This document shows positions 46,772 through 54,060 of a stretch of 54,060 bases of DNA, piece after piece (within the stretch, counting starts at the first letter, position 1; every line of letters begins with the position of its first letter). The translations under genes and the position numbers were made by a program. Below the pieces are notes generated by a model that had not been told where the DNA came from, made no database searches, and worked only from the letters and a program-made list of their open reading frames with translations. Source of the DNA: an uncultured Lachnospiraceae bacterium (lineage in GTDB: Bacteria > Bacillota > Clostridia > Lachnospirales > Lachnospiraceae); contig CAMBKU010000008.1 of assembly GCA_945868305.1 (NCBI GenBank), forward strand, positions 1 to 54,060. The letters run 5' to 3'.

Positions 46772-47179
46772 TCATATATTCTTCCTAATCCGAAGAATAT
46801 TCTGTCCATTCTTATATTCATAGAAAATATCATTCATACTCTTTTTGACCATATAAATACCCAAACCTCCAATCGACCGTTCCTCTGCAGAAAGTGAAAT
46901 GTCTGGATCTTCCTTAGCCAATGGATCATAGGGCACACCATGGTCAATAAAAGTAATAACCACTGCAACCGGATTTTCCTGAGTTTCCATTCGAATTGTC
47001 ACCAAACCCACATCCGGTTCATAGGCGTAACTGGCGATATTAACGAACAGTTCCTCCACGGCCACATCAATCTGCATCTGCTCCTTCACTGGACATTTTC
47101 TTTCTTCCAGATACCTTTCAACAAAAGCAAGAACCTCGTTTAGATTCTCTGTTTTTGCTTCCACCACTAATTCATCCAT
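46772..47179 (-). CDS. RsbW-like serine kinase (HATPase), second module
   Basis: 135 aa. The N-box is AVEELFVNIASYAY; the G-boxes are FIDHGVPYDPLAKEDPD and RSIGGLGIYMVKK. It resembles the kinase at 6617-7024 over its length (for example LAK/SDPDISL and GGLGIYM). The ATG at 47179 follows GGAGGT by eight bases; a GTG one codon earlier is possible. It is the first gene after its own promoter and pairs with the STAS gene 70 bases downstream. Its target besides the STAS protein is unknown. Confidence 0.9.
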   Translation of the reverse strand: MDELVVEAKTENLNEVLAFVERYLEERKCPVKEQMQIDVAVEELFVNIASYAYEPDVGLVTIRMETQENPVAVVITFIDHGVPYDPLAKEDPDISLSAEERSIGGLGIYMVKKSMNDIFYEYKNGQNILRIRKNI

Positions 47180-47221
47180 CACTTTCCACCTCCCCGAAAA
47201 GCGCCGCCCCTTATTCTTTCA

Positions 47222-47249
47222 ATTATAAAGCATATCGCTCAAAAGTCAA
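47222..47249 (-). promoter_or_regulatory. SigA-type promoter of the kinase-STAS-GH3-exporter unit
   Basis: Minus strand: TTGACT at 47249-47244, 16-base spacer, TATAAT at 47227-47222. It lies between the phosphatase stop and the kinase start, so the downstream genes can be expressed separately from the sensor genes. Confidence 0.8.
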
Positions 47250-47290
47250 TACAATCGTCGTGAACAACGCAAAAATTGGAATGAATCACA
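47250..47290 (-). promoter_or_regulatory. Upstream element shared with the promoter at 53074
   Basis: Upstream of the -35, the minus strand has GATTCATTCC at 47287-47278, followed by a T-rich spacer and ATTGTATTGA that runs into the -35. The same arrangement with no gap occurs before 53043. GATTCATTCC and GATTGTATTG form an imperfect direct repeat 31 bases apart. It is a candidate site for the LytTR regulator at 53211. Confidence 0.55.
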
Positions 47291-47341
47291 TTCTTTTACT
47301 GTTATTTTCTGAATTTTCTGTCATTTTTTATACTTTAGGTG

Positions 47342-49000
47342 CTATACATCTCCAAAAAATGTCAATCCCATCATGGTAATATCATCAAACTGTGATGCCT
47401 CACCGACAAATGCATCAATCTCTCTCTTTACTTCAGCAAGCAGTTCCCGTGGCGCTGCCTCTTTATTTTTGTTTAGAGCTGCAAGCATTCGGTCTGTACC
47501 AAATAACTCCTCATCTCCATTTGTTGCTTCCGGCACACCGTCCGTATATACATAAAGACTATCTCCAGGGTGAAGTTCAAATTCATGCTCCTGGAAGCTC
47601 ATTCCCTCCATAATAGCTACCGCAGGGGAATGTCTATAGCGCACAATCTCGTATGCACCGCCTTTTCGCCTTATTACTGGATGCTCATGTCCTGCATTCG
47701 CAGCAATGCCTTTTCCGGTGGATATTTCCAGAATTCCAAGCCATACCGTCACAAACAGTTCCGCTTCATTTCCCTCACAGAGCTGCTCATTTACATTTGA
47801 CAAAATCTCTGCCGGACTATCACCCACTTGCGCTCTGTTTTTAATCAGTGTTTTTGCAATGACCATAAATAATGCTGCGGGAACACCTTTTCCAGATACA
47901 TCTGCCATAACCAGTGCCAAATGATTTTCATCCACAAGGAAGAAATCATAGAAATCTCCCCCTACCTCCTTCGCCGGCGTCATGGTTGCATAGATGTCAA
48001 ATTCCTTTCTGTCCGGAAACGGTGGAAAAATGCTTGGCAGCATATCTGCCTGTATCTGTGTCGCAAGGGCAAGTTCCGTACCAATGCGCTCCTTTTCCTT
48101 CGTTTCCACTATCAGATTTTTCATATAATTCTTCAAATCGGATGCCATTGTAATAAGGGATTCCGAAAGTTCCTGCATCTCATCTGCTGACCAAACCCCT
48201 GGATTTTCAAAAAGGATATTCTCCGGATCTTTCTGTCCGTGACTGCTTTCCACAAAATTCTTTGCCGATGTCTGTATCCTCGAAATCGGAGTGATGATCC
48301 TTTTTCCCAGCCATTGATAAATTCCTGTCAAAAATACAGTAACCAGCACAAGCAATCCGATTAGCAATGTCATAATGTAACGTATCAGTACGCTCCTTAT
48401 CTCATTCATCGAAATATCCACCGCCAGAATTGCTATGGGATCGCCGTTTGAATTTACTACCGGTACTAGCCCTGTATAATCATATCCAAATTCTGTCTTA
48501 TTGCTGAAATAAGTAATCTTGTCACTATCACCGCTCATTCTTTTCAGGTAAATTTCCGCCACTTCAGAAGAATACGCACTTCCTGTCAGTTCCCCGAGCA
48601 TCATAAGTGTTTCTTTCTCATACTTTTTCTCATATGCCGTTGTGCCTGCCATAACATTTATCATATTATCATGGTCATCCATATCTAACGGTTTTACGAT
48701 ATAGATAAATTCAATTTCATAATTTTCCTTGATACGGTCAAGAACATCCTGTGTCTTCTCATATTTTTCAGATTTTTCACCTGTCTTGATACACGTCTCC
48801 AGATCGTCCCCGTCAATCTCCGTCAATGTATACCGCAATATGCCGTCCATATACGTCTCGTACTTATCAAGCATCCCCCGGCCATAAATGACCGCACCAA
48901 GTGTTCCTATAAGAAAGCTCAAAAACACAATAAAAGTCGCACAACCAGCCAAAACCTTTCTGCCAAGCGGGTGCTTATATTTCTTTTCTTTGGTTTTCAT
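47342..49000 (-). CDS. Membrane SpoIIE-type PP2C phosphatase, second module
   Basis: 552 aa. Helix 1 (about 13-38) and helix 2 (about 207-230) bracket an extracellular Cache-like sensor of about 165 residues (IEFIYIVKPLDMDDH, TGLVPVVNSNGDPIAILAVDIS). A HAMP region follows (about 231-300), then the SpoIIE/RsbU phosphatase (about 315-550) with GGDFYDFF, VMADVSGKG, YTDGVPEATNG and QFDDITMMG. AAGGAG precedes the ATG at 49000, which overlaps the end of the MFS fusion gene by 26 bases. It should dephosphorylate the STAS protein of 46399-46701. The catalytic half is closely related to that of 7021-8787. Confidence 0.93.
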   Translation of the reverse strand: MKTKEKKYKHPLGRKVLAGCATFIVFLSFLIGTLGAVIYGRGMLDKYETYMDGILRYTLTEIDGDDLETCIKTGEKSEKYEKTQDVLDRIKENYEIEFIYIVKPLDMDDHDNMINVMAGTTAYEKKYEKETLMMLGELTGSAYSSEVAEIYLKRMSGDSDKITYFSNKTEFGYDYTGLVPVVNSNGDPIAILAVDISMNEIRSVLIRYIMTLLIGLLVLVTVFLTGIYQWLGKRIITPISRIQTSAKNFVESSHGQKDPENILFENPGVWSADEMQELSESLITMASDLKNYMKNLIVETKEKERIGTELALATQIQADMLPSIFPPFPDRKEFDIYATMTPAKEVGGDFYDFFLVDENHLALVMADVSGKGVPAALFMVIAKTLIKNRAQVGDSPAEILSNVNEQLCEGNEAELFVTVWLGILEISTGKGIAANAGHEHPVIRRKGGAYEIVRYRHSPAVAIMEGMSFQEHEFELHPGDSLYVYTDGVPEATNGDEELFGTDRMLAALNKNKEAAPRELLAEVKREIDAFVGEASQFDDITMMGLTFFGDV

Positions 49001-51935
49001 CCTTAATCTCCTTTCTGTTAAGCAAATAATGCAAAAATCCGAGTCCAGCTATACCGGCACAAAAGCCACCCGTTACTGCTCTAAACTGCGTGGCCGTCAT
49101 CAGCCTTCCAAACACCACAGGCCCCAGCGATTCTCCGATATTTTCGGAAAAATTATAAATACCCATTGATTTGTCTTCGCCATACTTTTTTACCTTATCG
49201 AGACTTAAAAAATATTTCTGCTGCACCGGTTTTCCGTAAGAAGCCCCCAATCCCATAAAAAGGAGGGCAGCAACCATTCCCACCATATTTTGCAAAGCCA
49301 CAAACACTGCCAGTGCTGCAATATTCATACCAAGCGCTACATACATCGCACAACTTCCGAATTTCTTTGTAGCCCGTTTCATCATCCCGTTCGTGCAGAG
49401 CACTGCCACTTCCGAATACAGCATAATAAGGAGTGAGCAGATGGTTTCACTATAGCCCTGCTCGCCACAGTAAAGGGGTACAAAATAAAACACAAAACTT
49501 CCAAAAATAATGTAAGTATTCTGTATCAATACAACAAAACTGAATACTGGTCTGCTAAATACGAAACGGCCCGCAGATATTCCTGACGTATTCACTTTTT
49601 GTTTTTCTTCTTCCCGTTCTTCTGATACTCCGAGCATTTCCTCCATCTTTGGCATCATATATCTTGTCAACACCAGAATAAGAAACCACGTCAGTGCAAC
49701 AATAAAAAACACAAACCTCTGTCCCAGTGAAACCGCTAGCACAGAACCCATCAGCATACCAAAATTAATGCCAGACAGATATGCACCGTTGTAAACCGAA
49801 AGCCCCCATGTACGGCTCACCTCGCCCCTAATATATGTAAGCATCACATATACAGCATTGGTAATCAGTCCTACACCTATCCCATCAAGTATCAGACCAA
49901 TACAAATGGTATAAAAATTCGGTAAAAGGTAAATCAAAAGATTTCCCGCAAGGGAACATAGTGCGGAAAACGCCATAGTTTTTCGTATACCATATTTTCT
50001 TACCAGATTTGCACAAAACAGTGACATTATTCCAATAATAAAAATGTTAACTGTAATCGGCAGTGCTCCTGCCAATTCCCGTATTTCCTCCCGAAAAATA
50101 TCGGTTCTGCGCATCAGATATACTGGCAGAAAGGTTGCCGTCATATTATAGGCAGCAAATACCACAAATATCAAAAGCCTGATCAGATGTCCGGGCATAA
50201 TATCTCTTTCTCCATCTGATCTGTTTTTCCTGTAAAATTCATAATTATTTGCAAACGCCATCACTTCCACCGATACAAGCCAGACCAGCATCAGTAGAAC
50301 AACGATCGACATCAGGATCTTTCGCATCAGAGCACGCAACGTATCTGTGAGCACATAGGTCTCTACGCCCACCTCTACCGCTCCACAGATTTTCTCCGCA
50401 TCATCATATACCGGTACCTTAACAGACAGATATGTACCGGAAATATTAGCAATTTTCTGATTCCACACGGAATTGCCCGTCTCATAAACCTTCTGCAATT
50501 CCTCCCACTCTCCATCGTCCAATGGGAAAAAAGCGCCAACAGACTGGTCAAGATAGGCAACCGCATAACCTTTGCCCCCATCCTTTGGAACTTTCAAGAT
50601 ATTGCAGTAAATCTGCCTGTAAAACGCAATATCCATCGTGAAGGATTTTTCCATAACTTCACACAGACGATTATACGCCTCTCCCCCAAAGCCACCGGTT
50701 TCTTCCACCTGCTCAATATCGCTGCCCTGTATCTGATTTGCCACCATATACGCGGCACTCTCGATCTGTTCTTCTATCTTATCCTTATAACTTGCTGCAA
50801 AAGATTTCATCAACATTCCACACAGAAGAATGGACACCACCGCCACCGTTCCGATAACCCAAAAAGACACAATCCGAGATGTACTATGCTTTTTCCGTAA
50901 TATGTAATTGAACAAACGTATCATCAAAAGCAGCAACAGCATACCGAGTAAAACCAATGCCAGTATCCATACTGCCTGATGCAATATCATTTTGACATTT
51001 TTCTTCAGTAAAAAATATACATCGGTCTCATCTTCACCGACCACTTGAAGTCCCAAACTCTCAAGAAGTAGGTACTCTCCTTTTTTTGTAATGTTAACTG
51101 TAAGCGAATCTGTGGACGTACAGAGTACTGTACTGCCTTTTCCTGACATCAGAACAAGCCGTACCTCACGATTTCTGATATCTGTAAAGTAAATGTTGCC
51201 CTCCTCATCAGCAGCAAGTCGGTAAGGAACCACATTTTCATCCTTTTCATCCGCCAAGCTATATATAATGTTTCCACTTCTACTGCCATCCGTAAATTCC
51301 TGTATCGTACCGTTTTTATTGAGGATATAAACCGTATCTCCCACAAATACCACATCACTGACTGCATTGAATGCATTCTCATACGGTATCTCCCAATCCC
51401 CAATCCTTATAGTATCCGCCAGGCATTCCGCATATTGTGGTGCGCCATCCTGTTCACAGATTCCATAAAACCGGTGTTTATTCGTCCTGTTCTCCGAATA
51501 ATCACGCTCTGCAAGTGTATCAACATAGCGCCCGTTTGCATCAAAAGCAAGAATTGCCTCCCTTTTAATCGCCATTTCATTCCATTCAGTGGCAGATACA
51601 TATATGCCGTTTTCCGTCACAAAAAAATCATCTATATAAAGCAGATTACTTTTTTCATCTGACGGATTTTCTATAGAAAACTTTATATTTCCTTCTTCAT
51701 CAAAACAGATCAGCCTCTCGTGTCCGTTGTCCAGTACATAAAATCTCCCATCATCCCCCTGCTTTGCGCTATATCCGAGTGTAATCTCCGTCTTGCTCCG
51801 AAATACCTCGTAAAAAGGCATCTTAACCGTATAGCAGCACACAAAAAGCAGCAATACAGCTAACATGAGCCAAAAATCTGTCTGCTTTAATTTCTTTGAA
51901 CAAAGATATCTTTTCAGCTTTTTACTCCACGACAT
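48975..51935 (-). CDS. Beta-propeller/Cache-sensor/MFS-transporter fusion
   Basis: 986 aa from the ATG at 51935; an ATG at 51944 is also possible, and longer starts overlap the upstream gene further. After one helix (about 20-38) comes a region of about 270 residues with repeated beta motifs (GDDGRFYVLDNGHERLICFD, DEEGNIYFTDIRNREVRL) that looks like an NHL/WD-type propeller. Two helices (about 345-375 and 385-408) and a Cache-like domain (about 410-545) follow. One more helix leads into an MFS transporter of about 12 helices (about 585-970, with VRKYGIRKT and ILDGIGVGL). The overlap with the phosphatase gene suggests that this protein senses a ligand, or its transport, for the partner switch. 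Confidence 0.8.
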   Translation of the reverse strand: MSWSKKLKRYLCSKKLKQTDFWLMLAVLLLFVCCYTVKMPFYEVFRSKTEITLGYSAKQGDDGRFYVLDNGHERLICFDEEGNIKFSIENPSDEKSNLLYIDDFFVTENGIYVSATEWNEMAIKREAILAFDANGRYVDTLAERDYSENRTNKHRFYGICEQDGAPQYAECLADTIRIGDWEIPYENAFNAVSDVVFVGDTVYILNKNGTIQEFTDGSRSGNIIYSLADEKDENVVPYRLAADEEGNIYFTDIRNREVRLVLMSGKGSTVLCTSTDSLTVNITKKGEYLLLESLGLQVVGEDETDVYFLLKKNVKMILHQAVWILALVLLGMLLLLLMIRLFNYILRKKHSTSRIVSFWVIGTVAVVSILLCGMLMKSFAASYKDKIEEQIESAAYMVANQIQGSDIEQVEETGGFGGEAYNRLCEVMEKSFTMDIAFYRQIYCNILKVPKDGGKGYAVAYLDQSVGAFFPLDDGEWEELQKVYETGNSVWNQKIANISGTYLSVKVPVYDDAEKICGAVEVGVETYVLTDTLRALMRKILMSIVVLLMLVWLVSVEVMAFANNYEFYRKNRSDGERDIMPGHLIRLLIFVVFAAYNMTATFLPVYLMRRTDIFREEIRELAGALPITVNIFIIGIMSLFCANLVRKYGIRKTMAFSALCSLAGNLLIYLLPNFYTICIGLILDGIGVGLITNAVYVMLTYIRGEVSRTWGLSVYNGAYLSGINFGMLMGSVLAVSLGQRFVFFIVALTWFLILVLTRYMMPKMEEMLGVSEEREEEKQKVNTSGISAGRFVFSRPVFSFVVLIQNTYIIFGSFVFYFVPLYCGEQGYSETICSLLIMLYSEVAVLCTNGMMKRATKKFGSCAMYVALGMNIAALAVFVALQNMVGMVAALLFMGLGASYGKPVQQKYFLSLDKVKKYGEDKSMGIYNFSENIGESLGPVVFGRLMTATQFRAVTGGFCAGIAGLGFLHYLLNRKEIKDENQRKEI

Positions 51936-53043
51936 AATTTCCATATTCCTTTCTGTCCCAGGGCGCATCAAATATAGTGTGTACTTTGTCTTTTGACAAA
52001 AGTTCCGGAAACAAAATACAGGCAAGATTTAAACTCCCTTTGTGCGCCTTTCTACATTTCCGAAAGGAATCTGTTTCATCCATACTGTCAACCTCAATGA
52101 CGTTATCAATTCCAAACAAATAATAAGGCAATGCCGGCATAGACACATAATCCTTTATTGATTCTATCTTCTCTGGTATTCCTGTCAGACTCCTAAGGAT
52201 CTTATTGCGTTCTACATAGGGTGCCCGTGCATCATAAAATCTATGGCACAATTCATGATTTCTCTCATGCACCACCTCACAGCGTACATCTTTATATATC
52301 CCCCGCAATTCCTCAATCAAATTCAAATACAAATCACTGATTTCATACTCAACTCTGCGAAACTCAAAAAGAGCCTCCTGCCTGACCTTTTCATCCACAT
52401 CTTTTAGTACCGCTTCCAGATATTTTGCATATGACATATCCGGAATTGGTATCACAAGTGGAGCCGAAAGTGCCTTTGCAATCTCAAAGGGATATTTTAT
52501 AAATGCCCACTCCTGCGGCGTAAGTCCTGATTTCCTGTTTTCAAAATGCAGCGTATCTATTTCCCCTGCATGTACCGCTACGAATTCTCTAAAATCCATA
52601 TTTTCATCGGATTCTCCCGGTATCAGATAGGACTTCCCGGTATTATAATCAAAATAATCCTTTCTTCCGTCTTTTCGTATGATCTCCACCATCACCTCAT
52701 CTGTTCCAAACAGACAAGGTCCACCTTCTACTGCTACTTTCTCTCCCGCCTTAAGTTTTGCTGCAATCTCCGGAATACCTGCTGTAAAATATGGCAAAGT
52801 ATCCCTGATTGAATAACTGACGTCATCAAGCTGTGGTAGCAGTTGTGTCAGCATCGGAAAATCCATGATTTCCACACAATTCTTGTAAAACAATGCACTC
52901 TTACCTGCTCCACTCTCAGCAAATTCATAAAAATCTCCTGATACAATCTTAAAATCAAGCATTTCCCGGCAACTATTCCAATATACCGTATCTTTTATCT
53001 TTCTCCCATTATCTATACAAATATCTGCAATGGATGTAATCAA
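51922..53043 (-). CDS. Unrecognised conserved-looking protein, first gene of the sensor unit
   Basis: 373 aa starting at TTG, with AGGAGG nine bases upstream and a strong promoter before it. No membrane segment or signal is seen, so it is cytoplasmic. The N-terminal half is beta-rich with VAVEGGPCLFGTDEVMVEI; the C-terminal half is helical with the polar stretch VVHERNHELCHRFYD and SFRKCRKAHKGS. I do not recognise a family. Its C-terminus overlaps the start of the MFS fusion gene by 14 bases, so coupling is tight. It could be an enzyme or a ligand-handling partner of the system. Confidence 0.6.
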   Translation of the reverse strand: MITSIADICIDNGRKIKDTVYWNSCREMLDFKIVSGDFYEFAESGAGKSALFYKNCVEIMDFPMLTQLLPQLDDVSYSIRDTLPYFTAGIPEIAAKLKAGEKVAVEGGPCLFGTDEVMVEIIRKDGRKDYFDYNTGKSYLIPGESDENMDFREFVAVHAGEIDTLHFENRKSGLTPQEWAFIKYPFEIAKALSAPLVIPIPDMSYAKYLEAVLKDVDEKVRQEALFEFRRVEYEISDLYLNLIEELRGIYKDVRCEVVHERNHELCHRFYDARAPYVERNKILRSLTGIPEKIESIKDYVSMPALPYYLFGIDNVIEVDSMDETDSFRKCRKAHKGSLNLACILFPELLSKDKVHTIFDAPWDRKEYGNYVVE

Positions 53044-53073
53044 TCCCCCACTCCTCCTATGCCTATTTTCTTA

Positions 53074-53101
53074 ATTATAAATCATATAGTGTGAAAATCA
53101 A
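53074..53101 (-). promoter_or_regulatory. SigA-type promoter of the 53043 unit
   Basis: Minus strand: TTGATT at 53101-53096, 16-base spacer, TATAAT at 53079-53074. Spacing and surrounding bases match the promoter at 47222-47249 without gaps. Confidence 0.8.
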
Positions 53102-53142
53102 TACAATTTACATTAATAATACAAAAAACGGAACGAATCGCA
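53102..53142 (-). promoter_or_regulatory. Upstream element shared with the promoter at 47222
   Basis: Minus strand: GATTCGTTCC at 53139-53130, then T-rich sequence and ATTGTATTGA at the -35. The distance from this motif to the -10 is the same as in the other copy (65 bases between outer ends). It lies inside the divergent region between the 53043 unit and the LytTR gene, so it could serve both. Confidence 0.55.
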
Positions 53143-53169
53143 CATTTTTCTTTCTTTTTTCTGTATTTT

Positions 53170-53178
53170 TGGTATACT
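53170..53178 (+). promoter_or_regulatory. Extended -10 promoter of the LytTR gene
   Basis: Plus strand: TGG followed by TATACT (53173-53178) fits an extended -10 element; the -35 region is weak (TTTCTT). The transcript would start about 25 bases before the ATG. Confidence 0.5.
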
Positions 53179-53210
53179 AAAAGAAAAGTGTTTGATAGGA
53201 GCATCTGAAG

Positions 53211-53999
53211 ATGGCAAAAGAGAAAATCAAATTAGAAGATGTCGTAGATGTGACAAAAAAAATGTTTCACGAATATTTTTCAGGAAATCCAGAACTCTGG
53301 TTTTCCTATCTGTGCAACGAAAGTGTCTGGATTGGGCACAGTGAACCTACTTTATTCGGCGGCAATGCGATACAAAGTCATTTTAAGAAGTACAAGGGAG
53401 TGTGTTCCACTATCCTGAAAGAAGAGTACCATCCCATGCAGCTTGGCGATGAAACAGCGCTAATATATGGACAGTTTATCCTTGAAATATCGAACAGTCC
53501 CTATCGTACTATCGGCTATTACTCCATATGCTTCCGCATGGTTAACCAAAATTTAAAAATTATCCATCAACACCTCTCTCATGAGTATATTCAGTCAGAC
53601 ACTAACAACAGCGTATTAAATATGGACTTAAATACCACCCAGTTTATTAAAAATCTGCTTTTGGAACGCGCCACGGAAAACAGGATTCCCATAAAAAGCG
53701 GGAAACAGATTCTCTATATTAACCCTGCCTCTATATTATATGTGCAAAGTCAGGGCAAACGAACGGAATTATTCTGTGCTGACCGCGTGATTTCCTGCAA
53801 CAGTTCCATCGGCAAACTGGCAGCGGAATTCCCGGAAAATTTTTACCCGATACACCGGGGATATCTGGTGAATACCAGATATATCACTGCCCTGCGCCGC
53901 TATGAAGTAGAATTGGTTTCAGGCGTTACCATTCCCGTTCCCGCTCTGACGTATATGCAGGTCAAACAGGATTTACAAGACGAATTTCATGTGCTATGA
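53211..53999 (+). CDS. LytTR-family regulator with SnoaL/NTF2-like sensor domain
   Basis: 262 aa. Residues about 8-135 look like an NTF2/SnoaL-fold ligand pocket (FHEYFSGNPELWFSYL, ETALIYGQFILEI). Residues about 155-258 form a LytTR DNA-binding domain (YINPASILYVQSQGKRTEL, FYPIHRGYLVNTRYITALR). It has no receiver domain, so it is probably controlled by a small ligand. It is divergent from the long minus-strand unit, and two similar upstream elements occur at that unit's promoters, making it the likely controller. AGGAG precedes the ATG. A hairpin terminator follows. Confidence 0.88.
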   Translation: MAKEKIKLEDVVDVTKKMFHEYFSGNPELWFSYLCNESVWIGHSEPTLFGGNAIQSHFKKYKGVCSTILKEEYHPMQLGDETALIYGQFILEISNSPYRTIGYYSICFRMVNQNLKIIHQHLSHEYIQSDTNNSVLNMDLNTTQFIKNLLLERATENRIPIKSGKQILYINPASILYVQSQGKRTELFCADRVISCNSSIGKLAAEFPENFYPIHRGYLVNTRYITALRRYEVELVSGVTIPVPALTYMQVKQDLQDEFHVL

Positions 54000-54004
54000 C
54001 AAGC

Positions 54005-54050
54005 GAAAAGAAACGCCCGTCTCCTACTTCAAAGACAAGCGTTTCTTTTC
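54005..54050 (+). terminator. Terminator after the LytTR gene
   Basis: A perfect 12-base stem GAAAAGAAACGC / GCGTTTCTTTTC around a 22-base loop, five bases past the stop codon. The right arm itself is T-rich. Confidence 0.85.
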
Positions 54051-54060
54051 AATTATTACT

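Noticed and set aside
51922-53043. Cyclodipeptide synthase or isonitrile-synthase identity for the unrecognised protein
   Set aside because: Considered because of its pathway-like context, but none of the family motifs could be placed.

Overview
The window looks like a chromosomal segment of a low-GC, strictly anaerobic Firmicute, most likely a Lachnospiraceae-type Clostridium relative. This is inferred from gene content (NrdD-type ribonucleotide reductase, a PyrK-dependent dihydroorotate dehydrogenase, Fe-S flavoproteins, SARP-like response regulators, many AGGAGG ribosome binding sites) and not from a marker gene. Coding density is very high, almost everything is on the minus strand, and no gap between genes exceeds about 180 bases. 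No tRNA, rRNA, CRISPR array or insertion sequence was seen.

Region 1 (1-13632, minus) is one run of tightly packed genes. It reads, in transcription order: a chemoreceptor, a membrane GGDEF protein, a condensation-fold protein fused to a cyclic-nucleotide-binding domain, a membrane SpoIIE-type phosphatase, an RsbW-type kinase, a STAS antagonist, the remains of a MATE transporter-ATPase fusion, a solo cyclic-nucleotide-binding protein, an M13 metallopeptidase lipoprotein, a PreA-like Fe-S flavoprotein and a membrane-anchored tandem solute-binding protein that runs off the window. The phosphatase, kinase and STAS genes form a partner-switching module with no sigma factor beside it.

Region 2 (13757-34929) is mostly housekeeping: a two-component system with two tandem 7TM-type histidine kinases and one REC-SARP-like regulator; a pyrimidine operon pyrC-pyrF-pyrK-pyrD with a clear promoter; nrdD with its own promoter and a fused C-terminal redoxin domain; a TPR lipoprotein with hflX; glgP with a divergent AraC-family regulator; and rarA with a MocR-type aminotransferase and a DMT transporter; then a polysaccharide deacetylase.

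Region 3 (35108-53999) is the part most worth attention. A divergent SnoaL/NTF2-LytTR regulator sits at the head of a long minus-strand unit. It encodes an unrecognised protein, a very unusual fusion of a beta-propeller, a Cache-like sensor and an MFS transporter, a second SpoIIE phosphatase, a second RsbW-like kinase and STAS protein, two GH3-family acyl-adenylate/amide synthetases, a CapA-type protein, a heterodimeric ABC exporter, two paralogous condensation-fold acyltransferases and a small lipoprotein. Two promoters in this unit (before 53043 and before 47179) share an ungapped block of about 66 bp that includes an upstream GATTCRTTCC element, consistent with common control by the LytTR protein.

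Taken together, region 3 reads as a sensor-controlled system for making an acyl-amide type small molecule and exporting it. Its chemistry and its regulatory output cannot be determined from sequence alone. Region 1 repeats the same theme (partner switch plus condensation-fold protein), so the two modules are probably related.
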